Assembly (NCBI GenBank): GCA_937885345.1
Contig: CAKZZH010000073.1
Span: forward strand, 1-22,216
Length of the DNA stretch: 22,216 nucleotides
Source of the DNA: an uncultured Lachnospiraceae bacterium
Lineage (GTDB): Bacteria; Bacillota; Clostridia; Lachnospirales; Lachnospiraceae
Reading direction: 5' to 3'
Shown here: positions 1-8,000 of the stretch, piece after piece
Layout: each line of letters opens with the position of its first letter
Numbering within the stretch: position 1 is the stretch's first letter
The notes under the pieces: generated by a model
Told to the model about the DNA's origin: nothing
The model's input: only the letters and a program-made list of their open reading frames with translations
Databases searched by the model: none
Translations under genes and position numbers: made by a program

Positions 1-29
1 TCAGGTTCACTTAGAATGTCATAGGTTTT

Positions 30-57
30 TTGTCTTAATTTACGGTACCATTATACT
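30..57 (+). promoter_or_regulatory. possible sigma-A promoter for an upstream leader or small RNA
   Basis: TTGTCT (30-35) is followed after 16 bases by TATACT (52-57). The -10 is good and the -35 is mediocre. It would start a transcript near position 64 that runs into the structured segment at 62-180. No protein-coding gene follows before the next promoter at 241, so it would drive a short RNA or a leader. Tentative. Confidence 0.35.
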
Positions 58-61
58 TGCT

Positions 62-180
62 CACGGCGTGTTAAAACATACAATCCCGCATACCTTTGAT
101 ATGCTGCATTTTACCGGATGATCGGTGAAAGCGATATACAGGGGACGGCGGGATTTTTTATGTGCCGGCGTTTTTTGTAT
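62..180 (+). ncRNA. candidate structured RNA ending in U-runs (class not recognised)
   Basis: The segment can fold as a three-way junction. A closing stem pairs AATCCCGC (82-89) with GCGGGATT (148-155) and runs into six T (154-159), as in an intrinsic terminator. It encloses hairpin GCATA/TATGC (88-92/100-104, competing with the closing stem for two bases) and an 8-bp hairpin TTTTACCG/CGGTGAAA (109-116/123-130) with loop GATGAT. A second short GC hairpin (CGGC/GCCG) is followed by another T6 at 171-176. CATACAA near 77-83 could instead pair with TTGTATG near 175-181. It could be a small RNA, an attenuator, or the terminator of a gene left of the window. It matches no riboswitch class I can name. 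The rest of 1-240 shows no gene. Confidence 0.35.
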
Positions 181-240
181 GCTCAAAAAGTCTTTTATAC
201 CGGGATTTTCAGAGCATTTTGAAATTTGCTGAAAACAATG

Positions 241-269
241 TTGACAAAACTGCGTTCATACTGTATATA
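241..269 (+). promoter_or_regulatory. promoter of the GntR-ABC operon
   Basis: TTGACA (241-246), a 17-base spacer and TATATA (264-269) form a near-consensus sigma-A promoter. It lies about 70 bases before the GntR start codon, with a palindrome just downstream of the expected start of transcription. Confidence 0.7.
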
Positions 270-282
270 TAACATATAAACA

Positions 283-294
283 GTTTGCGCAAAC
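283..294 (+). promoter_or_regulatory. palindromic operator candidate for the GntR repressor
   Basis: GTTTGCGCAAAC is a perfect 12-base palindrome beginning about 13 bases after the -10 box, close to the transcription start. A dimeric repressor bound here would block initiation or clearance. YtrA-type GntR proteins usually autoregulate the ABC operon they head, so self-repression is the simplest reading. The assignment rests only on symmetry and position. Confidence 0.45.
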
Positions 295-336
295 AGTCAG
301 GTGTCGTATGGCACCGAATACAGAAAAGGATGGAAT

Positions 337-702
337 ATGATTATTTTACAGAACTCGGGAGAACCGATTTATCAGCAGATTGCAGAGCAGATGAAAGCGG
401 ATATCCTAAGCGGAAAACTAAAAGAAAACCAATACCTGCCATCAATCAGAGGCCTTGCCAAGGATCTCAAGATATCGGTCATAACAACTATGAAGGCATA
501 CGATCTGCTGGCGGAAGAAGGCTTTGTAACGGCGATACAGGGCAAGGGATATCTTGTAAATCCTCAGGATACGGAGATGATAAAAGAACAGCATTTAAGA
601 AGGATTGAGGATAGCCTTACCGATGCGGTTAAAGCAGCAAAGCTTGCCGGCATATCGGATAAAGAGCTCAAGAAAATGCTCGATGTAATGTTAACGCAAT
701 AA
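337..702 (+). CDS. GntR family (YtrA-type) transcriptional regulator
   Basis: A 121-residue protein. Residues 1-72 form a GntR winged helix-turn-helix (EPIYQQIAEQ, LPSIRGLAKDL, TTMKAYDLLAEEGF, GKGYLV). The remaining ~45 residues are a short, charged helical tail, as in the YtrA subfamily, which lacks a large ligand-binding domain. The frame is open back to GTG at 301, but ATG 337 is preferred because AAAGGATGG lies just before it and the GntR domain begins immediately after. It is the first gene of an operon with an ABC ATPase and two permeases, the usual YtrA arrangement. In that family the repressor controls its own transporter, often in response to cell-wall-active compounds. Ligand unknown. 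Confidence 0.9.
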   Translation: MIILQNSGEPIYQQIAEQMKADILSGKLKENQYLPSIRGLAKDLKISVITTMKAYDLLAEEGFVTAIQGKGYLVNPQDTEMIKEQHLRRIEDSLTDAVKAAKLAGISDKELKKMLDVMLTQ

Positions 703-723
703 TTTATAAAAGGGAGAATGACA

Positions 724-1641
724 ATGGATTTTGAAGATGTGATAAGTGGGAAGAATATAACTAAGGGTTACGCAGCATTTAAACTGTCACTGCCGGAACT
801 GCATGTTCCCAAGGGATTTGCAACCGCTCTTATAGGTGAAAACGGTGCCGGTAAGACGACACTTCTTGATATCCTTGCAGGTATCAGACTTGATGCAAAG
901 GGTGAAGTAACTTACTTCGGAAAGTATCAAGGTGTTGAGAGCGATCCGTATGTTAAGAACGCGATCGGATATCTTGGCGGTGGTAATTATTATCTGCCTC
1001 AGTGGACAGTGTCACAGGTATGCGATATAACGAAGATACTTTTTGATTCCTTCGATCAGAAACGTTTTGATGCGATTGCAGAGATACTTGCGCTTGATTA
1101 TAAATCCTATGGAAGGAATACCAAGAAGGTAAGTGAGTTATCGGAAGGAAATAAAGTTAAGCTTATGCTTTCGGCAATCATTGCGAGAAAGACGCAGATG
1201 CTTATGCTTGATGAACCTGCATCCCCGCTTGATCCGCTGATGAGGGACAGGCTCTGCGATATAATCAGAGAATATCTGAACAACGGTCAGGGCGAGCGGA
1301 GCGTATTTTTCTCGACACATAATGTGGCAGATATGGAGAGTGTTACCGATTATGTAATGATAATGGAACAGGGACAGATCGTAGAAGAAGGGTTTGTGGA
1401 AGATCTTAAAGAAAAGTACATCGTCATAAAAGGCGAAGCCGAAGATGCCAAAGCGGCAAGAAATATTTTATATTCGATAAGCGAAGGAAATTACGGCTTC
1501 TCCGGACTTTGTCTGGCCGACAGACTAAATGAACTTGCCGGTTTAAAAATACAGGCGGAAAGAACAACTCTTTCGGATATTTGTGTAGGCGTTATGAAGC
1601 ATCACTCCCGCCTCAAGCTCACAGAAGGCATTGAAATCTGA
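724..1641 (+). CDS. ABC transporter ATP-binding protein
   Basis: A 305-residue nucleotide-binding subunit, expected as a dimer at the inner face of the membrane with the two permeases that follow. Walker A is GENGAGKTT at about residues 38-46, the signature loop is the variant LSEGN at about 139-143, Walker B is MLMLDEP with Asp163/Glu164, and the H-loop is FSTHN. The last ~80 residues are a C-terminal extension, common in BcrA/YtrB-like ATPases. ATG 724 is preferred to ATG 718 because AGGGAG (711-716) is only one base from 718 but seven from 724. It lies 21 bases after gntR in the same operon. The family includes exporters that protect against peptide antibiotics; the substrate cannot be read from the sequence. 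Confidence 0.93.
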   Translation: MDFEDVISGKNITKGYAAFKLSLPELHVPKGFATALIGENGAGKTTLLDILAGIRLDAKGEVTYFGKYQGVESDPYVKNAIGYLGGGNYYLPQWTVSQVCDITKILFDSFDQKRFDAIAEILALDYKSYGRNTKKVSELSEGNKVKLMLSAIIARKTQMLMLDEPASPLDPLMRDRLCDIIREYLNNGQGERSVFFSTHNVADMESVTDYVMIMEQGQIVEEGFVEDLKEKYIVIKGEAEDAKAARNILYSISEGNYGFSGLCLADRLNELAGLKIQAERTTLSDICVGVMKHHSRLKLTEGIEI

Positions 1642-1658
1642 TAAAAGGAGTGCTGCAA

Positions 1659-2324
1659 ATGAAGGGTTTTAAATCTTTTCTGTCGGTATATCCGACATCA
1701 TATAAAATATTTCTGTACATAGTGTATCCGCTTGTCATTATGGCTGCTATGTTTATATCGATCATATTGAATGGGGCAGAAGCCGGAAAACAGATTACAA
1801 CGGTTCTTATGATCATGCCGGGTGCACTTGGCATTTCGGTATTTATGAGCGGAGAACTGTTTTCTAACGGTAATTCTTTCGCCAAGAAGTATCCGTTCGG
1901 AACATTGATTTTGACATCCCCCAAGTGGGAAGAGTATGTTACGGATTACATCATCTGGGATGTTCTTCTCAAAATACTTGTAATCCCGGTAGCATATATT
2001 TTACCGCATCTGATAATGATGTTTGCAGGTGCACCGGGTGCACTCCCGTTAAATGCGGCAGGTGCAGGCATTGTTGTCTCAGCAGGATCCATTCTCGGAA
2101 TGTTTGTGCTCAGGAAAATAACCTATCCCGTTTTGGTCTCGCTTTGGATGATCGGAGTTATTTATATTGTTGTTATCGGGATCGTTCCTTTCGGAGTTGT
2201 GTTCGCGCCGGTTCAGCTCAAGATCTTGTCGGCAAGTATTTCCGTGATCATAGCTGCCGTATTTGGTATTCTCTCTGTCGGGTCCATGAGAAAGCATATA
2301 AGGAGGGACTTTTATGAAAAGTAA
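1659..2324 (+). CDS. ABC-2 type permease subunit (6 TM)
   Basis: A 221-residue integral membrane protein with about six hydrophobic segments, for example YIVYPLVIMAAMFISII near the N-terminus and IVVIGIVPFGVV later. Small hydrophilic loops and no signal peptide fit an ABC-2/BcrB-like permease, though no sharp motif confirms the family. ATG 1659 is chosen over GTG 1650 because AAAGGAG (1644-1650) lies eight bases upstream of it. The gene starts 17 bases after the ATPase gene and overlaps the next permease gene by 11 bases, indicating translational coupling. It probably forms half of the membrane channel with the next protein. Confidence 0.8.
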   Translation: MKGFKSFLSVYPTSYKIFLYIVYPLVIMAAMFISIILNGAEAGKQITTVLMIMPGALGISVFMSGELFSNGNSFAKKYPFGTLILTSPKWEEYVTDYIIWDVLLKILVIPVAYILPHLIMMFAGAPGALPLNAAGAGIVVSAGSILGMFVLRKITYPVLVSLWMIGVIYIVVIGIVPFGVVFAPVQLKILSASISVIIAAVFGILSVGSMRKHIRRDFYEK

Positions 2325-3000
2325 TATTTTTAAAGAAATGGTGCTTGGATTTAAAATGCTGAAATACTCGATGAATATTAAAATGAACGGGATAATGTTG
2401 CTGATCATGTTTATTATCGGAATTATGATGGATGTGATAAGCAAGGGTCAGAATATTATGGGCACTTATATGATGCTTATGTCTGTTGTATATATTCCCC
2501 AGTTTTTTTACGGGATTTCGGTTTCTTCGATGGTTCAAAGTTCCAACTGTAAAAAGAAATTGCTGGTTAACATTCCCACCATTATGATCGGTATTGTAAG
2601 CATCTTAATGTTTGCATACATCTGTGTAACGAGATATATCTTCAGACTGTTTGAAGATGCATCGGTACCTGCCAATTATTCGAGCATTATTTTGTTTTCG
2701 TTTGTTCTTCTTCTCCTTATTCTCTATGCAACAGTAGTGTTCAGAAAACCGATCATCGGATATATAATACTTATGATCTTTCTTCTCATATATGTACCTA
2801 CTGTGATAAGCAAAGGAACTGAGTGGATTTGGAATCTGGCCCTGAGAATATCTTTTACTTCGGATTATTTAACCTGCGTACTTATCGGCGGTGGATTTCT
2901 TGTATTTGACATCATAATGCTTTATGTTTTTTCAAAAGCTTTATATAAAATTCCGTTCTCTATGAAAATGTGGAAAAGAGTCCTTGAACAGGCAAAATAA
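2314..3000 (+). CDS. ABC-2 type permease subunit (6 TM), second
   Basis: A 228-residue membrane protein with about six hydrophobic stretches, including IMLLIMFIIGIMM, ILFSFVLLLLILYATVVF and IIGYIILMIFLLIYVP, and a basic C-terminal tail. Its ATG lies inside the end of the preceding permease gene and has an AAGGAGGG ribosome site eight bases upstream. The two permeases are similar in size and topology but not obviously in sequence, consistent with a heterodimeric exporter. No clear intrinsic terminator follows. The next signals are palindromes and the promoter of the ammonium transporter gene. Confidence 0.8.
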   Translation: MKSNIFKEMVLGFKMLKYSMNIKMNGIMLLIMFIIGIMMDVISKGQNIMGTYMMLMSVVYIPQFFYGISVSSMVQSSNCKKKLLVNIPTIMIGIVSILMFAYICVTRYIFRLFEDASVPANYSSIILFSFVLLLLILYATVVFRKPIIGYIILMIFLLIYVPTVISKGTEWIWNLALRISFTSDYLTCVLIGGGFLVFDIIMLYVFSKALYKIPFSMKMWKRVLEQAK

Positions 3001-3001
3001 T

Positions 3002-3017
3002 AGTTCGATATCAAACT
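3002..3017 (+). promoter_or_regulatory. imperfect copy of GTTCGATATCGAAC palindrome (operator candidate)
   Basis: AGTTCGATATCAAACT matches the perfect palindrome 26 bases downstream except for one base. It lies about 38 bases before the -35 box of the amt-PII promoter, where an activator, or a repressor working cooperatively, could bind. Its left arm could also pair with the right arm of the next copy as an 11-bp hairpin. Confidence 0.5.
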
Positions 3018-3027
3018 AAAAAATACC

Positions 3028-3041
3028 GTTCGATATCGAAC
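3028..3041 (+). promoter_or_regulatory. GTTCGATATCGAAC palindrome (operator candidate)
   Basis: A perfect 14-base palindrome 13 bases before the -35 box of the amt-PII promoter. The same sequence occurs at 9688-9701 before gltD. Shape and length recall sites of MarR/FabT-like dimeric regulators (compare the FabT half-site AGTTTGA), but no such regulator is encoded in the window, so the binding protein is unknown. Confidence 0.55.
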
Positions 3042-3054
3042 TGAAAAATTATGC

Positions 3055-3083
3055 TTGACAAAAAATGATCATTGGAATATGAT
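3055..3083 (+). promoter_or_regulatory. promoter of amt-PII
   Basis: TTGACA (3055-3060), a 17-base spacer and TATGAT (3078-3083) are near-perfect sigma-A boxes. Transcription would begin near 3090, placing the leader hairpin within about 15 bases of the RNA 5' end. Confidence 0.85.
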
Positions 3084-3103
3084 ATGCAAAAATAATTATT
3101 TGA

Positions 3104-3143
3104 TGGCAAAGGCGTCACAGAATTATCTGTGGCGCCTTTTGTT
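3104..3143 (+). promoter_or_regulatory. leader of amt-PII: ANTAR-type hexaloop hairpin competing with a terminator-like hairpin
   Basis: TGGC (3104-3107) and GTCA (3114-3117) close the six-base loop AAAGGC (3108-3113), which has A at position 1 and G at position 4 as in ANTAR target RNAs. The stem has only four pairs before a mismatch, the weakest of the four in this window. Alternatively AAAGGCGTCACAGA (3108-3121) pairs over its full 14 bases, with one G.U, with 3126-3139 around loop ATTA, followed by TTTTGTT. The two structures exclude each other because the loop and 3' arm are shared. Bound ANTAR protein would favour the short hairpin and read-through. Confidence 0.7.
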
Positions 3144-3170
3144 ATATACAAAACAAAGGAGGAAAATAGT

Positions 3171-4949
3171 ATGGCTCAGGAAATTATGGATTATGTATCC
3201 GGAGAAGTATACGGTGTATGGTTTCTTATCGGTGCCGCACTTGTATTCTGGATGCAGGCTGGATTCGCAATGGTAGAGACAGGCTTTACCAGAGCCAAGA
3301 ATGCAGGAAACATTATCATGAAGAATTTGATGGATTTCTGCATAGGAACCGTAATGTTCATTCTTATCGGTTTCGGATTATTTTTGGGAGAGGATGCGCT
3401 TTTTGGTTTGGTAGGTCTTCCGAACTTTGATATTTTCAGTAATTACGCATCATTTGATTGGTCAAATTTTGTTTTTAATCTTGTCTTTTGTGCAACAACG
3501 GCGACAATCGTTTCAGGTGCTATGGCTGAACGTACAAGATTTATTTCTTACTGTGTATATTCGGCTGTTATTTCCGGAATCATTTATCCGATCGAAGCAC
3601 ACTGGACATGGGGCGGCGGCTGGCTTGCTCAGATCGGCTTCCATGACTTTGCAGGTTCAAACTGTATTCATATGGTCGGCGGTATCTGCGCTTTGATCGG
3701 CGCAATAATGGTTGGCCCCCGTATCGGTAAGTTTATCAAAGACAAGAATGGTAAAGTGGTTAAGGTTAACGCTTTCCCCGGTCACAATATTCCGATCGGC
3801 GCACTCGGTGTATTTATTCTCTGGCTCGGCTGGTACGGCTTCAATGGAGCTGCTGCAACCAATGTGGATCAGCTTGGATCGATCTTTGTAACAACCACGA
3901 TCGCACCTGCCGTAGCAACTGTTGTGTGTATGCTTTTTACCTGGATAAAATACGGCAAGCCCGATGTTTCGATGTGCCTTAATGCTTCGCTTGCAGGTCT
4001 GGTTGCGATTACCGCTCCCTGTGATGTCGTTGATGGACTCGGCGCCGGTATAATCGGTGCGGTTGCAGGTCTTCTCGTAGTATTCGGTGTATGGCTTCTC
4101 GATCATAAGCTTCATGTGGACGATCCCGTAGGTGCCGTAGCGGTTCATATGATCAACGGTATTTGGGGTACTCTTGCAGTAGGACTTTTTGCAACCAATT
4201 CAACTCCTACATACTCACTTGCAGATTCCGCAGGTAATCCGCTTCTCGGCCTTTTCTACGGTGGCGGTTTTAAACTCCTCGGAATACAGGCACTCGGAAT
4301 GTGTGCTACAGCAGCGTTTACAATAGTTGCGATAATAATTACATTTGGAATCATCAAGAAAACACTCGGACTTAGAGTAAGTGCCGAAGAAGAGATTACC
4401 GGTCTTGATAAGACTGAGCATGGTCTTCCCAGCGCTTACGGCGACTTTGAGATACAGAACTCTTACGGTGCAGAGTTCCTTGAAGGCACAAGCGATGTTG
4501 ATCTTAGCGGAATTGATGTTCCTTCGGCTGAAAGCACCGTTGAAGTAAAGGTTTCACCTGATGTGGATGAAGTTACAATGCAGAAGGGTTCACCTAAGAT
4601 GACCAAGATAGAGATACTTTGTCGTGAGAGAAATCTTGAACGACTTAAGAATACTCTTATCTCGCTTGGCATTACCGGTATGACAGTTTCGCATGTAATG
4701 GGCTGCGGTGCACAGAAAGGACAGCCTGAATACTATCGTGGAGTTGCACTTGAGCCTACACTTCTTCCCAAGATCCGAATCGATGTAGTTGTCTGTGCCG
4801 TTCCTGTCCGTAAGGTTATCGAAGCAGCGAAGAAGACGCTTTATACCGGACATATCGGTGACGGTAAAATATTTATCTACAATGTAGAGAACGTTGTTAA
4901 GATCAGAACCGGCGAAGAAGGTTATGATGCGCTTCAGGATGTGGAATAA
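3171..4949 (+). CDS. amtB: ammonium transporter fused to a PII (GlnK/GlnB) regulatory domain
   Basis: A 592-residue fusion. Residues 1 to about 415 are an Amt/Mep/Rh ammonium channel with many membrane helices: ATIVSGAMAERTRF, WTWGGGWLAQIGFHDFAGS, and both pore histidines (in CIHMVGG and VGAVAVHMINGIWGT). The canonical cytosolic tail LRVSAEEEITGLDKTEHG is followed by a ~55-residue acidic, Ser-rich linker. Residues 477-592 are a complete PII protein with the QKG and YYRG T-loop motifs, LPKIRI, the B-loop TGHIGDGKIF and the C-loop KIRTGEEG. PII normally comes from a separate glnK gene beside amtB, where GlnK plugs the channel when glutamine is high; here the plug is tethered. T-loop Tyr51 of GlnK appears to be Leu, so uridylylation there is unlikely. 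ATG 3171 is chosen because AAAGGAGG (3155-3162) precedes it; upstream in-frame codons fall in the leader. Confidence 0.95.
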   Translation: MAQEIMDYVSGEVYGVWFLIGAALVFWMQAGFAMVETGFTRAKNAGNIIMKNLMDFCIGTVMFILIGFGLFLGEDALFGLVGLPNFDIFSNYASFDWSNFVFNLVFCATTATIVSGAMAERTRFISYCVYSAVISGIIYPIEAHWTWGGGWLAQIGFHDFAGSNCIHMVGGICALIGAIMVGPRIGKFIKDKNGKVVKVNAFPGHNIPIGALGVFILWLGWYGFNGAAATNVDQLGSIFVTTTIAPAVATVVCMLFTWIKYGKPDVSMCLNASLAGLVAITAPCDVVDGLGAGIIGAVAGLLVVFGVWLLDHKLHVDDPVGAVAVHMINGIWGTLAVGLFATNSTPTYSLADSAGNPLLGLFYGGGFKLLGIQALGMCATAAFTIVAIIITFGIIKKTLGLRVSAEEEITGLDKTEHGLPSAYGDFEIQNSYGAEFLEGTSDVDLSGIDVPSAESTVEVKVSPDVDEVTMQKGSPKMTKIEILCRERNLERLKNTLISLGITGMTVSHVMGCGAQKGQPEYYRGVALEPTLLPKIRIDVVVCAVPVRKVIEAAKKTLYTGHIGDGKIFIYNVENVVKIRTGEEGYDALQDVE

Positions 4950-4978
4950 TCAAAAGAGGAGTTTATAAATATTTCTTG

Positions 4979-5007
4979 TTGACAAACATAATCCAAAAGA
5001 TTATTAT
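4979..5007 (+). promoter_or_regulatory. promoter of gltB
   Basis: TTGACA (4979-4984), 17 bases, TATTAT (5002-5007): a near-consensus sigma-A promoter 29 bases after the amt-PII stop codon. Transcription should begin near 5014, right at the leader hairpin. Confidence 0.85.
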
Positions 5008-5015
5008 GGTCAGCA

Positions 5016-5076
5016 AGAGGCAACGGCGTCTCTAATGTTTTTGATGACATTAGAGGCGCCGTTTTTTTATTTTTTT
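5016..5076 (+). terminator. gltB leader: ANTAR-type hexaloop hairpin overlapping an intrinsic terminator
   Basis: AGAGGC (5016-5021) and GTCTCT (5028-5033) form a 6-bp stem with one G.U around loop AACGGC (5022-5027; A1 and G4). The competing structure pairs 5023-5038 with 5047-5062 over 16 bases with one G.U and an 8-base loop. It runs into TTTTTTT-A-TTTTTTT (5062-5076), a textbook intrinsic terminator placed before the ribosome site. The default would be termination; stabilising the short hairpin removes seven or more bases from the terminator's 5' arm and allows gltB expression. This is the clearest of the four attenuator leaders. Confidence 0.88.
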
Positions 5077-5097
5077 CGGGAAAGGAAGATAAGTAAC

Positions 5098-8000
5098 ATG
5101 AACAGAAAACTTTCTTACGAGGCAAGAATGAAACGCGATAACGGTCTTTCTTATGACAGAGAACATGATGCTTGCGGTATCGGAGCGGTTGTTAAGATCA
5201 ACGGTGTGCCGGAATATTCCGTTATGGATGATGCACTTACGATCGTTGAAAAGCTTGAACACAGAGCAGGTAAGGATGCGAGCGGTACTGTCGGAGACGG
5301 AGTCGGAATACTTCTTCAGATATCACACTCATTCTTTTCACGTGCCGCAGCGCAGCTTGGTATTAAGATCGGCTCATGCGGTGAATATGGCGTCGGAATG
5401 TTCTTTCTTCCTCAGGATGAACTTAAGCGTACATTTGCAAAGAGATTGTTTGAGGTGATAGCAGACAAGGAAAATATTCCTGTGATCGGATGGAGAGAAG
5501 TTCCCATTCATCCCGAAATACTCGGTAAAAGAGCAAGGGACTGCATGCCTTCTATCTGGCAGTGCTTCGTTAAGAAACCTGAAACGATCGACAAGAGAAG
5601 TGACTTCGACAGAAGGTTGTATGTTATGCGACGTGAATATGAGCAGAGCAGCGACGACACCTATATCTGCTCACTTTCTTCAAGGACCATAGTTTATAAA
5701 GGAATGTTTCTCGTAGGCCAGCTCAGAAGATTTTATGACGATCTTCAGAGCAAAGAATATCTTACGGCAATTGCGATCGTGCATTCCAGATTTTCCACAA
5801 ATACGCTTCCCAGCTGGGAGAGAGCACATCCATACAGATTCATTGCTCATAACGGTGAGATCAACACTATCAGAGGCAATTCGGACCGTATGCTTGCACG
5901 TGAGGAAACAATGCATTCATCCCTTCTTGATAATGACAAGGATAAAATTTATCCGGTTATTTCCGCAAAGGGTTCAGATTCGGCGATGCTTGATAATACG
6001 CTGGAATTCATGTATATGAACGGAATGGATCTTCCTCTTGCGATGATGACGCTTATTCCGGAACCTTGGAAATATAACCGTTTTATGAGCGAATCCAAGA
6101 AAGATTTCTATCACTATTATGCAACAATGATGGAGCCCTGGGACGGACCTGCGGCAATACTTTTCACCGACGGTGATATGTTCGGCGCAACGCTCGATCG
6201 TAACGGACTTCGTCCTTCGAGATATTATATAACCGATGATGATCGTCTTATTCTTTCCTCAGAGGTAGGCGTGCTTGATATCGCGCCCGAGCATATCATC
6301 ACCAAATCAAGACTTACGCCCGGAAGGATGCTTCTTGTAGATACCGCCAACAAGAGAATCATTTCCGATGAGGAATGCAAGGAATATTATGCTTCCTGCA
6401 ATCCTTACGGTGAATGGCTTGATGCGCATCTGATACATCTTAAGGAACTTGCGATCCCCAATCATCAGGTGCCGGTTTATACACAGCCTGAAAGAGACAG
6501 ATTATATAAAGTATTCGGATACGCATATGAAGAGGTTAGGACTTATATTCTTGAAGCGGCAATGAACGGTGCGGAGCCCACTGTATCGATGGGGCACGAT
6601 GTTCCTCTTGCTTCGCTTTCGGATAATTATCCTCTTATGTACAGATTTTTCCAGCAGCAATTTGCGCAGGTTACCAATCCTCCGATCGATTCGCTTCGTG
6701 AAAAGATCGTAACCGACACGACCGTTTATATCGGTTCCGACGGCGATCTGCTCTGCGAAAAGAGTGATAACTGCAGCGTACTTGAAGTTAACAATCCCGT
6801 ACTTACAGGTGTCGATCTTATGAAGATCAGATCGATGAAGAACAAAGGCTTTAAGACAGAGACTGTATCGCTTCTCTATTACAAGCACACATCACTTTCA
6901 CGTGCCGTTGAACAGCTCTATTTATCGGTGGACCGTGCGGTGGCGGAAGGTGCAAATATTATAATTCTCTCAGACAGGGGCGTTGACGAGAACCATGTTC
7001 CCATCCCGGCACTCTTGGCTGTTTCCGCGGTTGAGCAGCATCTCGTTCATACCAAAAAGAGAACAGCGGTATCACTTATACTTGAAAGCGGTGAAGTAAG
7101 AGATGTTCACCAGACTGCTTGTATACTTGGCTTTGGAGCAAGAGCGGTCAATCCTTATCTTGCACATGAATGTATTGCGGAGCTTATTGAACTCGGCCTT
7201 CTTGATAAGGATCTTCATACCGCGATCGATGATTATGATAAAGCGCTTCTTAGCGGTGTTGTAAAAATAGCCGCAAAAATGGGCATCTCAACTATACAGT
7301 CATATCAGTCGGCCAGGATTTTTGAAGCAATAGGGCTGGCCGATGAAGTAATTGATAATTATTTTACCGGGGTTGCAAGCAGAGTCGGCGGCATCGGTAT
7401 CAAGGAAATAGAAGAGGGTATTTCCTACAGACATGACAGGGCTTTCGATCCTATGGGGCTTCCGGTAGATCCGGTGCTTGACAGTGTGGGATTTCATAAT
7501 CTCAGAAGCGGTGAAGGCAAGGAGGATCATCTGTATAATCCCAAAGTCATCGTTCTTCTTCAACAGGCTGTAAGGCTCGGAAAATACGAGAAATTCAAGG
7601 AGTACGCGGCACTTGTTGATGATGCGGAGCATCCTCATACATTAAGAGGACTTTTGGAATTTGTTCCGGCGGGTAAGGCAATTGATATCAATGATGTAGA
7701 ACCTGTTTCCGAGATAGTTAAGAGATTTCAGGTTGGTGCGATGAGTTACGGCTCTCTTTCGAGAGAAGCACATGAAACAATTGCTATCGCGATGAACAGA
7801 CTTGGCGGACGTTCAAATACAGGTGAGGGCGGTGAAGCTTCGGACCGTTTCAAAACGGAGAAGAACAGCGCTGTTAAACAGGTTGCTTCGGGAAGATTCG
7901 GAGTAACCGAAGAATATCTTCTCAGTGCAAAAGAGATTCAGATCAAAATGGCTCAGGGCGCAAAGCCCGGTGAGGGTGGTAATCTTCCTGCCAAAAAGGT

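Noticed and set aside
76..145. Resemblance of the upstream structured RNA to a purine riboswitch
   Set aside because: There are two stem-loops inside a closing stem and a few similar words, but the conserved junction bases and kissing loops of that class are absent.
285..608. 107-residue ORF overlapping gntR
   Set aside because: It is the shadow of gntR in another frame, with low-complexity basic composition and no ribosome site.
3000..3104. Second ANTAR hexaloop hairpin upstream of the amt-PII hairpin
   Set aside because: AATGATCATT and the TTCGATATCGAA palindromes can fold but have no A1/G4 six-base loop, and most lie upstream of the predicted transcription start.
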